This document shows, piece by piece, positions 16,866 through 26,900 of a DNA stretch of 64,000 nt. Within the stretch, counting starts at the first letter, position 1. Each line of letters opens with the position of its first letter. Location of the stretch: contig NZ_AP014624.1 of assembly GCF_000829375.1 (NCBI RefSeq), positions 124,001 to 188,000 of the forward strand, read 5' to 3'. This DNA comes from Chryseobacterium sp. StRB126. Lineage in GTDB: Bacteria > Bacteroidota > Bacteroidia > Flavobacteriales > Weeksellaceae. Position numbers and translations under genes: made by a program. Below the pieces are notes generated by a model. That model saw only the letters and a list, made by a program, of their open reading frames with translations. It had not been told where the DNA came from and did not search any database.

Positions 16866-19433
16866 ATGAAAACTAATTTATCATCATGGCCTTCCTCAAT
16901 AAAAGTAATTTTATCGAGTACGGCTCTGCTTCTTATGAGCACATTTTCATTTGCACAAAGTAAAATTTATGCAAGCAACCAAACCAACCAAATCTCAGGA
17001 ATATGCCTGGCTTGTAATGTAGAAAATCCACAAAACGCAGTGGGAAGCAATGAAAATGATTATTCAGCTTTAAAAATCGGCATTGGTCTTAATGGTAAAG
17101 TAGAGCAAACTTTATCTTTCCCTGTCGTCAGCAAATTAAAGGCAATTATTGGAATCGGCACTCTCAACAACAATCTCGCTGTATCCACATTGAAGGGAGT
17201 TACGATTGAAACTTTCTTGGATAACATCTCTAATAATGATAAGGTATCTGTTAACCATGAAATGCTCAAAATCAATAGTTCACACCAAGGAAGTATTGAA
17301 ATCAATCCCATCAAGCGCTTCAATCGTATCAAAATCGTTTTGGACGGTAAGCTTCTTGACCTGAATGATGAATTCAGAATTTATTATGCTTATTTACCCG
17401 GCTTTTTTACGGAATGCGGGGCTCCGCCACTTAACCCGCTTTATTATTATTCATTTAATGGCAATACGAATGATGCGATATCAGATATGCATCTTATAGG
17501 TAGTACACCAAACACATTCCAAAATGGGTTAGTATGTGGCCAGGCTTTAGAAGCTTTAACAACTGAAAAAAAACTTATGGCTGACAAACCTCTTCCCCAC
17601 CCTATCATGGATAGCCCAAAAACCATTTCATTCTGGGCCCGTGTTGAAAATTCCGGAAATCTGAGAATCGGAGTTCCCGGAAACGAGATCATTATAACTC
17701 CGGAAACAGCAAAAGCGGCAATGTATCCATATCCTGTAGGGGAAAATGATCCTACTTATGCTCAGGTAAATAATACTCCAGGGCAGCTGAATCACTATGT
17801 GGTAGCATATGATTATGATGATAAAAGCACAGATTATCCAGAAGACGGAATGTTGTGTATTTACAAAAATGGGGTTCTGGTACAGTCTACAAACTCTATA
17901 AATGTACCCTGTATTGGCCATACTTATTCCTTTGGAAATGATGAAGCATTTGAACACAATATCAACCTGGTTCTCAACAAAGCCCTCATTGATGAACTTA
18001 TCATCTATGACAGAAAGCTAACTCCCGAAGAAATCCGACTGCTATTTTGCTCTTATGACAAATTTCCAAGCTGCCCACCACCATCAATCTCATCCAATCC
18101 GGATAAAATCTATGCCTCTGGGCAAGCCAGCCACACCATTGGATTCTGTGGCGGTTGTTCAATACAAAATCCTCAAAATGCAGTAGGAGCTAATGAAGAG
18201 GATTATTCTTCATTAATAATACCCGTAGGTGAAACCGGAAAAACAGGACAGTCTTTAATTTTTCCAGCTACCACCACCAGGAAGTTCAGAAAGGTAGTGA
18301 TTGGTATAGGCACCAGTAATTTATCGCCGCAACAATTAAGTAAAGTTTCTGTGGAAACATTTTTGGGAAATACTTCCAATAATGACTTAACTTTCATCAC
18401 AGATAGTATGTTAAAAATTGGAACACAATTAAACAGGGGAACTATAGAATTTATTCCTCAAAAAAGTTTTGACCGTGTTCGGATATATCTTAATAATGGC
18501 TATAGTGATATCATAGCAATATATTATGCTTACCATGTATCCACTCCACAAATAATATGTGGTACTCCACCGGCTAATCCTATAGCCTATTATCCTTTTG
18601 ATGGAAACCTCAATGATACTATCTTGGGATTAAATTTAGTTAATCAGACTTCAAATCTATCATTTGATTATGTAAAAGATCTTTCCTGTGACAAAATGCT
18701 TGTAACTGGTGATCCTTATATATTTAGTGAAAGTTCTCATATATTCAAAAGTCCGGTATTCCCTCTTCCTAATACTGACTATGACTTGACATTATCTTTT
18801 TGGGCTGAAATTAAAACAGCATTAGTTCCATCTATTCAATTAAATGCGTTTGGAAAGGCACTATCAATGGACTCTCAAAAAATACATTTTGGTACTGATT
18901 CTTCAACCCTTCCGGGTATCAATCACTATGCACTACGTTATACTCATGATAGCGTTTGTTTATACATTAATGGAAATATTTCAGACAGCCCCTCTCCACA
19001 ATGTTTACCTCGGGAAGCTTTTGAATATCAAAATAAACAATTCGAAATTCATACTGGCTATTCTACACTTGACCAACTTATTATTTATGACAGGGCTCTT
19101 TCTAAAGAAGAAATTGAAAATCTGGCTTCAATTTATGGAACGCCTGCAGTTTCATCTACCTCTTCATCTACAACAATGAAAGCAACACTCCCTGAAGAGA
19201 GGCTTATCATTACTCCTAATCCAACTACGGGACAGATTACTTTGGATGGAAACATTCTCCTTCTGGATTCTGAAATTTCCATCAGAAATACATCAGGAAT
19301 GGAAATGCACCGCTTTCAATTCAGATCAAAAACTTTTAATGTACCTTCTACCATGCCAGGCGGTGTTTACTTACTTACCGTGCAGACTAAAGATGGGAAA
19401 AAGCACACCCGTAAGTTTATTCTTACAAGATAA
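16866..19433 (+). CDS. Large T9SS-type surface protein with two CxxC domains and two LamG-like domains
   Basis: An 855-residue paralogue. The order is: signal peptide (TFSFAQ); CxxC domain (ICLAC, residues about 32-175); LamG-like domain (starts YYYSFNGNTNDAI, ends IDELIIYDRKLTPEEI, about 185-395); second CxxC domain (FCGGC, about 412-560); second LamG-like domain (YYPFDGNLNDTI to LDQLIIYDRALSKEEI, about 570-755); Ser/Thr linker; T9SS type A sorting domain (ITPNPTTGQITLDGN to KFILTR). LamG-like folds often bind glycans, so adhesion or polysaccharide binding is possible. The alternating domain pattern suggests internal duplication of a CxxC-LamG unit. Confidence 0.75.
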   Translation: MKTNLSSWPSSIKVILSSTALLLMSTFSFAQSKIYASNQTNQISGICLACNVENPQNAVGSNENDYSALKIGIGLNGKVEQTLSFPVVSKLKAIIGIGTLNNNLAVSTLKGVTIETFLDNISNNDKVSVNHEMLKINSSHQGSIEINPIKRFNRIKIVLDGKLLDLNDEFRIYYAYLPGFFTECGAPPLNPLYYYSFNGNTNDAISDMHLIGSTPNTFQNGLVCGQALEALTTEKKLMADKPLPHPIMDSPKTISFWARVENSGNLRIGVPGNEIIITPETAKAAMYPYPVGENDPTYAQVNNTPGQLNHYVVAYDYDDKSTDYPEDGMLCIYKNGVLVQSTNSINVPCIGHTYSFGNDEAFEHNINLVLNKALIDELIIYDRKLTPEEIRLLFCSYDKFPSCPPPSISSNPDKIYASGQASHTIGFCGGCSIQNPQNAVGANEEDYSSLIIPVGETGKTGQSLIFPATTTRKFRKVVIGIGTSNLSPQQLSKVSVETFLGNTSNNDLTFITDSMLKIGTQLNRGTIEFIPQKSFDRVRIYLNNGYSDIIAIYYAYHVSTPQIICGTPPANPIAYYPFDGNLNDTILGLNLVNQTSNLSFDYVKDLSCDKMLVTGDPYIFSESSHIFKSPVFPLPNTDYDLTLSFWAEIKTALVPSIQLNAFGKALSMDSQKIHFGTDSSTLPGINHYALRYTHDSVCLYINGNISDSPSPQCLPREAFEYQNKQFEIHTGYSTLDQLIIYDRALSKEEIENLASIYGTPAVSSTSSSTTMKATLPEERLIITPNPTTGQITLDGNILLLDSEISIRNTSGMEMHRFQFRSKTFNVPSTMPGGVYLLTVQTKDGKKHTRKFILTR

Positions 19434-19460
19434 ACTTGAAAATCATTTAAGATCATATAA

Positions 19461-19485
19461 AAGGCAGGTTACATCGACCTGCCTT
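19461..19485 (+). terminator. Probable terminator
   Basis: A 9-bp stem (19461-19469 with 19477-19485) with a seven-base loop, 27 bases after the stop of the 855-residue surface protein gene. The T-run is weak. Confidence 0.6.
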
Positions 19486-19630
19486 GTCTATTTTGTCTGC
19501 ATCACGTACATGCTACATTAAGCAGCAGAAAGCCTTCAGAAGCGTAATACATTTTTAATCTCTAAAAAACTCTTTAAAATAAAAAATAAAACAGGTTATA
19601 TAAAACCTATCTTCTCCGCACTTTTGTACA

Positions 19631-19791
19631 ATTAATCTGTATTGGTAGTAAAAACCAACCCCATATTATTGGTGGTTTATTGATGTCTAACACACCCCTG
19701 GGGTTGGCCGCACCTATACCTACCTGAGAGAATAAGATATTCGATTCACAAAGAATATCAAAGGGAATACATAATTTTCCCTGTTTCTCAT
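19631..19791 (-). pseudogene. Decayed remnant of a secreted repeat/tail-fibre-like protein gene
   Basis: On the minus strand a candidate start at 19791 reads MRNRENYVFPLIFFV, a signal-peptide-like segment. A shifted frame then gives FSQVGIGAANPRGVLDINK, and another shift gives TTNNMGLVFTTNTD before a stop. The phrase VGIG-x-NPxGxLDI followed by NNMGLVLPTNTD is a common start of exported Bacteroidota proteins. At least two frameshifts and the loss of everything downstream mark this as a fossil 5' end. The rest of the 19.49-20.03 kb gap shows nothing recognisable. Confidence 0.6.
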
Positions 19792-20030
19792 TTGGTTTGA
19801 ACAAAAGTATATTTCGGTATCCTGATCTCCAAAAATAGATGTACGCCTTATATACAACAGCTGCAATAACCATCGTACACCAAGCACTCTACACGTATTC
19901 TACACTCTCAATAACTGAAAGGGTGCAACCTTTGTATTTTTTATCACCAACGTTGTATAGGTTTTCGAATAAAAACTTAAAATTTTGATCTTTTTTCTGG
20001 CAATCCTAAAAAAATACGTCCGATTTCCTC

Positions 20031-20060
20031 AAAAAAAACCCGGCCAATTCCTGGCCGGGT
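20031..20060 (-). terminator. Terminator of the cobalamin operon
   Basis: A 9-bp GC-rich stem (20038-20046 with 20052-20060) with, on the minus strand, a run of eight T after it. It lies 31 bases past the last gene of the riboswitch operon. Confidence 0.85.
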
Positions 20061-20091
20061 CAGAGTGAAACAAAAATTAGCTATGCTAAAA

Positions 20092-22332
20092 TTAATTTTT
20101 AATCAGCTTTTGCTGGTATACGGCTTTATCAGTTGTCGCTTTTAGAATGTACATTCCCTTTGGTAACATGCTTACATTTACCTTCCCATTATTGTACTGG
20201 GTATTGATAAGTTTACCAGAAACATCATAAATGGCAACACTTACTACTTTTTCCTGTGTTTTGATATACAGAATATCAGTAACAGGGTTGGGATAAATAC
20301 TGAATCCTATCTTTTTAACCTCTGCAGTCGCTAATGTAGAAGTAATACTGTTTACTTTAAGTGTACCTTCCACCACTTTACCGTTCGAATTGAAGCTGAT
20401 TACAATATCAGCTGTTCCTGAACCTATCGGAGTAAGCACCAGCTCTTCATTAACGCTGATATCAGCAGAAACTACCGATGGATTGCTATTTGACTTAACA
20501 GATTTCACAATAGATGCTCCAAAACTGTCTCCATCGTAAACCAATGTTTTCAAATCAATAGTTGTAATACCCGATGCAGTAACCTGCGATGGGAATGTAT
20601 TGCTTACTACCGGAGCAGTATTATCCGGGAAAACTGCTACAGAAGGAAACCAGTAATAATCATTCAACACTTTGGTATCAATAAGAGCTCCATTTGCATT
20701 AAATGTGTGAATCCAATTCTTTTGGAAATGAGCTCCAAATCCGCTTTCTGTGGTACTCGCAATAAGATTTCCAGTAGCAGGATTTACACGAAGCGCAGCT
20801 CCATAAGGTACCTGCTTATAATTTCCGGTCTGTCCTGGCAGCGTAATAAATGTTTCATTAAATACTTTGCTGGTTACATCAAATTTTGCAATCTGATTTC
20901 CCGATTTCATCCAATATAATGTATTCTCAGTATTACTCGCTATAAAACTTCCTGCATTCCATGCCCCCCAAGAGCCTGAATAGGATGAAGTTGGAATGTT
21001 ATAATACTGCAGAGCAAAAGTAGCAGGATCAATATTGGCTAACTTCTGATTCTGAATAGCCCAGATACTTCCGTCTTTAGCCTGAACAATAGAATGGAAA
21101 GAACCTGCAATGGTATTGATTATTGTATTGGTATTAGGATCAATAATCTGAATTCCTGCAGTTTGATTCACCGCAAAAACATATTTTGAAGTACGGATCA
21201 TATTTCCAATCTGCGCTGTGCCTGTTCCGCTGATTACACTTCCAATCTGCAGATTATCAATATCGAATAAATAGATCCCTTTAGATGTACCAAGGTATCC
21301 TTTATGTTCATTAACCCCAAGGAATGATCTTCCATCTGCATCCCCAATCTTATCAAATGTTGCGATTTTCTGTAAAGTCTTTGCATTGGCCACTACCAAT
21401 CTTCCTCCTGGTGTATACTGAGTATCTCCACCATCAGCAGCCTGCTTGGAAACAAAATAGAATTTATCCCCATAAATGGTTCCGTGTGACGTAGTAGCTC
21501 CGAAAGCATGGTTATTATTTACACTGCTGTAAGCACGATAGTTGATCTGCCCATTGTTATCAATAAAATTAACAGAGCCATTGCCATGTCCAAACCAATC
21601 TTCATTGACCATAAAAAATCCATTGGTAAAATTCGTGGTACCTACATAAGGAGAAACCGGAGTTAAAGTAGATATTGGTGGAGTTTGAAAAGCGGGGCTA
21701 TAATTCCATACATCCCATGATCCGTTTTGAAGAATACGTCCCGTAAATCCTGTGCCTGAAGGCGAAAAGTCATTATCTGCCGGATTTTTCACCAGATAAG
21801 ACCAAAAACCATCATTCCAGCCAGACACCCAATGGTCATTCACATCTTTTGCTGTGTAATCATCGAAATCGTATGCTGTAGTCTTTATAACTCCATCCAT
21901 CGGGTATAAAGGGTAGCTTGTATTTCCATTTTTAATAAGTGCATTAGAGTCCTGCCCGTTAAGGTCAAATCCAATTCCACCTACAGCAGTACCGTATGGA
22001 GTTCCCGGATACAATAGTGAAAAAAATCTGTGATCAGCTTTTGCAATTGCCTTAAGCATATCTTCTCCTGTAGCATTACCATCCCATCTAAACCCCCATA
22101 CCAGGGCATCAGGATTTTTGCTATCATTCCACTGCACTACAAATGCTGCCTGATTGCAACCTGTTCCTACCCAATACTGAATATCAGAAAAACTAATATT
22201 GGTAGTAATATTATTGGTAGCTAAAGGAGTATTTACCGAAATATCATTCCGGGGTACTCCCTGTACTTTTATCTGGGCATTTGTAAAAAATGCCAATAGA
22301 AAAAGCACGGTAAAAAGGTAAAACTTTTTCAT
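20092..22332 (-). CDS. DUF5074-type surface protein with T9SS sorting domain (cobalamin operon)
   Basis: A 746-residue exported protein. The signal peptide (FFTNAQ) is followed by an N-terminal region of about 270 residues rich in Trp/Gly (VQWNDSKNPDALVWGFRWDG), then a beta-propeller-like region (residues about 300-560) with repeats such as YLGTSKGIYLFDIDN and SIWAIQNQKLANIDPAT. An Ig-like segment and a T9SS type A sorting domain (IGFSIYPNPVTDILYI) end it. The N-terminal part resembles proteins that accompany B12-uptake receptors in Bacteroidota. It is the last gene of the riboswitch operon, 30 bases after the preceding lipoprotein gene. A role in binding cobalamin at the surface is inferred from position and propeller. 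Confidence 0.72.
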   Translation of the reverse strand: MKKFYLFTVLFLLAFFTNAQIKVQGVPRNDISVNTPLATNNITTNISFSDIQYWVGTGCNQAAFVVQWNDSKNPDALVWGFRWDGNATGEDMLKAIAKADHRFFSLLYPGTPYGTAVGGIGFDLNGQDSNALIKNGNTSYPLYPMDGVIKTTAYDFDDYTAKDVNDHWVSGWNDGFWSYLVKNPADNDFSPSGTGFTGRILQNGSWDVWNYSPAFQTPPISTLTPVSPYVGTTNFTNGFFMVNEDWFGHGNGSVNFIDNNGQINYRAYSSVNNNHAFGATTSHGTIYGDKFYFVSKQAADGGDTQYTPGGRLVVANAKTLQKIATFDKIGDADGRSFLGVNEHKGYLGTSKGIYLFDIDNLQIGSVISGTGTAQIGNMIRTSKYVFAVNQTAGIQIIDPNTNTIINTIAGSFHSIVQAKDGSIWAIQNQKLANIDPATFALQYYNIPTSSYSGSWGAWNAGSFIASNTENTLYWMKSGNQIAKFDVTSKVFNETFITLPGQTGNYKQVPYGAALRVNPATGNLIASTTESGFGAHFQKNWIHTFNANGALIDTKVLNDYYWFPSVAVFPDNTAPVVSNTFPSQVTASGITTIDLKTLVYDGDSFGASIVKSVKSNSNPSVVSADISVNEELVLTPIGSGTADIVISFNSNGKVVEGTLKVNSITSTLATAEVKKIGFSIYPNPVTDILYIKTQEKVVSVAIYDVSGKLINTQYNNGKVNVSMLPKGMYILKATTDKAVYQQKLIKN

Positions 22333-22362
22333 TCTTACTAATTTAAATATATGTTACGCTTG

Positions 22363-23580
22363 TTATTTTTTCAGATGTAAATCGTAAGCACCTGCCACTT
22401 CTGTAGACACTTCTCCCAGCCAACCGGCTTCCTGGTTTACTCCTGTGTATACTTTCACAAAATCGATTCCCGGAAGTTTTACATATTTACCGGTTTTGTC
22501 AACAGCCCAGGAAATATCAATATTGGAAGCTTCATCATTGTTGGGTGCATTATCTGCATATCCGAAATCATAAGACTTTCCTACCCAATAGTTCCCTGCC
22601 CCGCTTTGGTCGTAATAATTATCTTTAAGTCTGGTTCCTGTAAAACCATAGGAAGCCCCTGACAGCCATAGCGGATAATAGCTTTGTGTATGGAAGGCCA
22701 TTTTTGTTTTAAATCCTGTATTTCCGATATTATCCTGCCATTTGATGTATTCCACATCAGTTTGCCAGCTATCGTTTCCGGGAACTGGAGTTTTATTTTC
22801 ATCAGGTTTGAAATAAGTAATACCATAATTTTTCAGGGTTTCATTTTTAAAGTATTCACTCCCTGCAATTTCATACCACTCATTATCATCCGGTTTACCA
22901 TTTTTGTTTTTGTCATAAGCTACCATTATAATTCCCGGCTCACAGTTTCCTGAGCGGGGATCATTGGCAGAGTTTCCAAAGAATGCATTTCCCAAGACCT
23001 TAAAATCTCTTCCTTCCATATTCGGAATCGTATGATCGAAACCAAATACAACATAACCTCCGTAACCTCCCAGACTAACCATTGATGGATTAGAGCCTAC
23101 AAGGTATCCATTAACTCTCTTAAGCATATCTGCCTCAGTATTGCCCAATTCATATTCAGGAATATCATTCGTGAACTGGCCAACAGCCGGACGGAAATCA
23201 AATACTTTGGAGATATATTTACTCAGCGTTCCTGCTTCCTTGGTTACCACTATTTTGGTTTGAAATATTTTATTAGCTCCCACCTTTAATGTCAAAGGAT
23301 AAGTAGCGGTCTTTGTACTGATGAATTCCAGCTCAGCATTTTCAGAAATAATAGAATCTTTAATACTCCAGGTAACTTTTCCGGAAATATTGGTAGGAAT
23401 ACTCAATACTCTGAAACGCTCAATAGTATAGGCTGTATCTAATTTAAAAGAAGGGGGGATTACTTCCGGATCGGTAGGAATCGCTGTAACCTCATCATCA
23501 TTTTGACAGGAGGTTACCATCCCTGCTAAAAAAAAGGATAAAAGCCCGGTTGTTATGTACTTAATTGTTTTTTTATTCAT
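22363..23580 (-). CDS. Surface lipoprotein of the cobalamin operon
   Basis: A 405-residue lipoprotein (signal MNKKTIKYITTGLLSFFLAG, lipobox VTSC, then QNDDE). Asp/Glu after the Cys is compatible with surface export of Bacteroidota lipoproteins. A short Ig-like part (about residues 45-115) is followed by a domain of about 270 residues with GNAFFGNSANDPRSGNCEPG and a possible calcium loop, DKNKNGKPDDNE. I believe this type is regularly found beside BtuB/BtuG genes as a 'cell surface protein'. Whether it corresponds to a known cobalamin-binding family such as BtuH cannot be settled here. It starts 15 bases after the propeller gene. Confidence 0.7.
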   Translation of the reverse strand: MNKKTIKYITTGLLSFFLAGMVTSCQNDDEVTAIPTDPEVIPPSFKLDTAYTIERFRVLSIPTNISGKVTWSIKDSIISENAELEFISTKTATYPLTLKVGANKIFQTKIVVTKEAGTLSKYISKVFDFRPAVGQFTNDIPEYELGNTEADMLKRVNGYLVGSNPSMVSLGGYGGYVVFGFDHTIPNMEGRDFKVLGNAFFGNSANDPRSGNCEPGIIMVAYDKNKNGKPDDNEWYEIAGSEYFKNETLKNYGITYFKPDENKTPVPGNDSWQTDVEYIKWQDNIGNTGFKTKMAFHTQSYYPLWLSGASYGFTGTRLKDNYYDQSGAGNYWVGKSYDFGYADNAPNNDEASNIDISWAVDKTGKYVKLPGIDFVKVYTGVNQEAGWLGEVSTEVAGAYDLHLKK

Positions 23581-23595
23581 GTCTATCAGTTTTGT

Positions 23596-24732
23596 TTAAT
23601 TGTATAAAAAGGCAAAGTGGGCAGGGATATTTCCGCCTTCGGTTTTCCATTTAAAATGTCCGTTTTTATCAAAGCAGTATACAAATCCCATGGATACATA
23701 GTTTCGGGCATCTGTAATATAAATGTCTTCTGTGATAGGATTGACGGCAATTCCGTATGGTGTTTTAATCAGGTCTTCATATTCCTTATCAATAATCCGG
23801 TTGGAAATGACCTGCTCTGTCTTTACATCTATAATTCCATATGTTTTTACGTAGGAATGGGTATTGTAGTTGAATTCATTTCCATAGTAATACAGCTTAT
23901 CGTTCACGATAGTCATCTCGCTCACTGCAATATGAAAATCTTTTTTAATGTTTCCTGTTGCTGCATCTACCAGATATAAATTGGAAGGAACATTATAATA
24001 ATCTCCTCTTGATGTTATATACAGATCCCCGTAATTATCTTTTTTAAGACGATGAAGATTAATGGCGACATCAATTTTTTTCTTTTCTGTGAAAGTGTTC
24101 AGATCGATTACTGAAACAGTTTTATCATAATTCGGAACCATATATCCTCCGGAATTAGCTACAAATAACTGATTCCCTACCACTTCCATTTCTTCAGGCT
24201 GATATCCTACAGTTACATCTCTTTTGATAGACAGGGATAAAGTGTCTATTTCCACAACTTTTCCTTTGGGAGCTAATGGGTTGATATCTACAGGGCCTGC
24301 ATAGCTGCTGGCATAAGCATTTCCATCCTTGAAGGTTAAATATCTACAGTTCTGTAAATAGATCGATTTAATGTGCTTGGCTGTTTTCGCCTCAAGGACT
24401 TCGATGGTATTGGAAACATTCACCACAATGTACATTTTGCTTCCATAAATCTTAATATCATTTCCTACATCTCCCAGTTCTTTCAAAACATTCGGATTGA
24501 TTTCGGAATAGATATTTCTGAAATAGGTTCCTTTGGTATAATCAAAGAAATCAAGGGTACATTTATTACTTCCCATGTTCCCTTCGTTTAATACATAGAA
24601 TCCTTTTATGGTTGTTTTCTCAACGGGATTAAGTCCCTCCACTACTTCCATAGGAATGATCGTGTCATCTGTACGACAGGAAGTAAGGGCAATGAATACA
24701 AAAAATAAAAAACACAGATTTAGCTTCTTCAT
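23596..24732 (-). CDS. BtuG-like beta-propeller surface lipoprotein
   Basis: A 378-residue lipoprotein (signal ending FIALTSC, followed by RTDDT). The mature part consists of repeated strand groups of YncE/DUF5074 type: GFYVLNEGNMGSNKCTLDFFD, KIYGSKMYIVVNVSNTIEVLE, NQLFVANSGGYMVP, DLYITSRGDYY, DIYITDARNY. These are seven-bladed-propeller features. BtuG of Bacteroides is a propeller lipoprotein that captures B12 and hands it to BtuB, and this gene has the same place next to the receptor. The 4-base stop/start overlap with btuB supports co-translation. The identity with BtuG is an inference from fold and location. Confidence 0.75.
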   Translation of the reverse strand: MKKLNLCFLFFVFIALTSCRTDDTIIPMEVVEGLNPVEKTTIKGFYVLNEGNMGSNKCTLDFFDYTKGTYFRNIYSEINPNVLKELGDVGNDIKIYGSKMYIVVNVSNTIEVLEAKTAKHIKSIYLQNCRYLTFKDGNAYASSYAGPVDINPLAPKGKVVEIDTLSLSIKRDVTVGYQPEEMEVVGNQLFVANSGGYMVPNYDKTVSVIDLNTFTEKKKIDVAINLHRLKKDNYGDLYITSRGDYYNVPSNLYLVDAATGNIKKDFHIAVSEMTIVNDKLYYYGNEFNYNTHSYVKTYGIIDVKTEQVISNRIIDKEYEDLIKTPYGIAVNPITEDIYITDARNYVSMGFVYCFDKNGHFKWKTEGGNIPAHFAFLYN

Positions 24733-26771
24733 AGTGTAAAATTTAAAGTGAGTCTGAAATTTCTTCCCGGCATGGGATAATTCAGGACAACGTCATAATA
24801 TTGATTAAAGACATTGTTCATTTCAAGGTTTATTTTAAAAGGATGCCCGGCAAGGCTTAGTTTTCTCTGAACAGAAAGATCGTGGGTATACCAGGGCTGA
24901 ATATAGTTATAGCGGATATTATCCTGCTGTCCGTCATATCTTTCCCCAACATAGATTGTACTATAATTAAAACTCCAGTCTTTATAATCTGCCATTAGGG
25001 TAAAAGATCCGCTATGCTTTGGTGTATACGGAATCTGCTCCCCGAAATAGGTTTCCTTAACCCCTTTAGTGATTGTTTTATCCTGGGCACTCTGATAAGT
25101 ATAAGCTAATAATGGCCTAAGTTTCACCTTCCCAAGCATTAATTCCGTCTGAACATTTACGTCTGCTCCTATAATTTCAACCTTTCCCAGATTGAGCATC
25201 ATCCAACGAAACATATTGGTGGTAGGGATGGCCACGATCTTATCTGTTACCCTGTTATAATACCCATCAACCTTTACATACAGCCCTTTGAATAAAGACT
25301 TGTCATACTTTTTCTGATAGGTAAAACCAAGATCATACTGATGGGTAAATTCCGGTTTCAGAAAAGTATTTCCAACGCTGGTATAATACAAATCGTTAAA
25401 TGTTGGGAGCCTGAAGATATTTTTATAGAAAGCTCTAAGGGTAAGTTCCGGTATAGAAGCAGGCTGATAGCTCATGAAGAAAGCAGGAGTCCATTCTCTT
25501 CTGTCATCAGGTTTGATATTCATTTTGACCTTTTCTGAAGTAAATGTACCTAACAAGCTTCCCAAGAATTTAAATCTGTTCCACTGATAGGTTGTGGCCA
25601 ATGCAACCAGGCTTGTATAACGGGTAGGATAAGAAAAATTATACAAATCAGCATCAAGGTTATTGTACTGGAAATCTCCGTTTAAACTGACATCCCAATT
25701 AGGGGTAATTGAATATAAATTGGAAGAGGAAACATAAACCTCCCTTTGAATATAAGTATTTTTCGCAGGCATCCCGGATTGAGATCGTACCGTATCATTG
25801 AAATAAGTGTAATCATAGGCAAATTTTGCCTTCAGCTGTGTTTCAAACTTAGGAAACAGCTTTTTCCTGAAATTGGCCTGTACAAAATAATTTTCATCCA
25901 ACATTCTTGCTCCTCTGGCCTTAAAGCGATTTTTCACAATAGGGGCAGGAATCCCACGGTTTGAAATATAACCATAACCTCGAATATTCCAGTTTCCGTT
26001 ATTCAAAGTTCCATTCACAGATGTTTCAAAGCGTTTTGCTTTAATATCTGAATCATATCTTTTAGAAATGGTATCAGAAGCTGTTGTACCATTGGGAAAC
26101 TTCCTGCCATAACGAAATTTGTAAAGACCATCGCTCTGGAGAAATTCTGCACTAAAGCTTGCTGCTATCCGTTTTGATATCTTCTGCTCTAACCGAAAAG
26201 AAGGATTAAATAAATCAATGGAGGCACTTTTGGCTCTTATGGTAAGATTGGTTTTTCTATTTCCTGTAAATACTGGTGTTTTGGGTTGTAAATAAATTGA
26301 TCCTGATGACCCGAAGTCTTTTGCGGGTTGGAAAATCTCACTTTTCTGCCCGTTGTACAATGAAATTTCTTCCAGATCATCCAGAGAATATCTTCCCAGG
26401 TCTACCAATCCGTTTTGGGCATTACCTAATTGAATACCATCATAGAATACTCCTACATGCTGGCTGCCCATACTTCGGATATTGACGGTCTTCAAACCAC
26501 CCATTCCACCATAATCTTTGATCTGAATTCCTGAAAAGTACCTCAACGCATCGGCAACAGAGTGGCTGTTCAGCCTTTCGAGCTCTTCGCCCTGTAAAGT
26601 CTGGGCCGGTAAGATCTCCTTAAAGTTCTTTTTGTAAATATTGACCGCCTTTATAGCTTCTTCTTTAATAGTATCTTTTTTCTTGGTTTGAGAAAACAAG
26701 AATTGTGATGTTAACACACTTATTGTGAAAACAATTTTATGAAGTTGAGATGTAGTCAGTTTTGCCACCAT
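24729..26771 (-). CDS. btuB: TonB-dependent cobalamin receptor, BtuB-like
   Basis: A 680-residue outer-membrane receptor. The start at 26771 gives a proper signal peptide ending in SQFLFSQ. The open frame extends to 26852, but that stretch is the riboswitch expression region and has no normal signal. The plug begins near residue 45 (LQGEELERLNSHSVADALRYF) with the usual IRSMG-x-QHVGVFYDGIQLGN. A 22-strand barrel follows and the protein ends in a C-terminal aromatic beta-signal (NFRLTLNFTL). The cobalamin riboswitch directly upstream identifies the substrate class. A TonB box cannot be pinpointed. Confidence 0.88.
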   Translation of the reverse strand: MVAKLTTSQLHKIVFTISVLTSQFLFSQTKKKDTIKEEAIKAVNIYKKNFKEILPAQTLQGEELERLNSHSVADALRYFSGIQIKDYGGMGGLKTVNIRSMGSQHVGVFYDGIQLGNAQNGLVDLGRYSLDDLEEISLYNGQKSEIFQPAKDFGSSGSIYLQPKTPVFTGNRKTNLTIRAKSASIDLFNPSFRLEQKISKRIAASFSAEFLQSDGLYKFRYGRKFPNGTTASDTISKRYDSDIKAKRFETSVNGTLNNGNWNIRGYGYISNRGIPAPIVKNRFKARGARMLDENYFVQANFRKKLFPKFETQLKAKFAYDYTYFNDTVRSQSGMPAKNTYIQREVYVSSSNLYSITPNWDVSLNGDFQYNNLDADLYNFSYPTRYTSLVALATTYQWNRFKFLGSLLGTFTSEKVKMNIKPDDRREWTPAFFMSYQPASIPELTLRAFYKNIFRLPTFNDLYYTSVGNTFLKPEFTHQYDLGFTYQKKYDKSLFKGLYVKVDGYYNRVTDKIVAIPTTNMFRWMMLNLGKVEIIGADVNVQTELMLGKVKLRPLLAYTYQSAQDKTITKGVKETYFGEQIPYTPKHSGSFTLMADYKDWSFNYSTIYVGERYDGQQDNIRYNYIQPWYTHDLSVQRKLSLAGHPFKINLEMNNVFNQYYDVVLNYPMPGRNFRLTLNFTL

Positions 26772-26900
26772 TAGCTCATTCAGGGATAATGATGACGCTA
26801 ATGGATATAAGAAAAGCAATGACAAAGCACAGCATTTACTGCACAGCATCATTGTAGTCCTAAGCTTTATTCCACGAAAGCGTCAAACGTTTATTTATTC

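Noticed and set aside
26772..26852. 27-codon N-terminal extension of the BtuB-like receptor
   Set aside because: It lies in the riboswitch expression region, and the internal ATG at 26771 gives a standard signal peptide.
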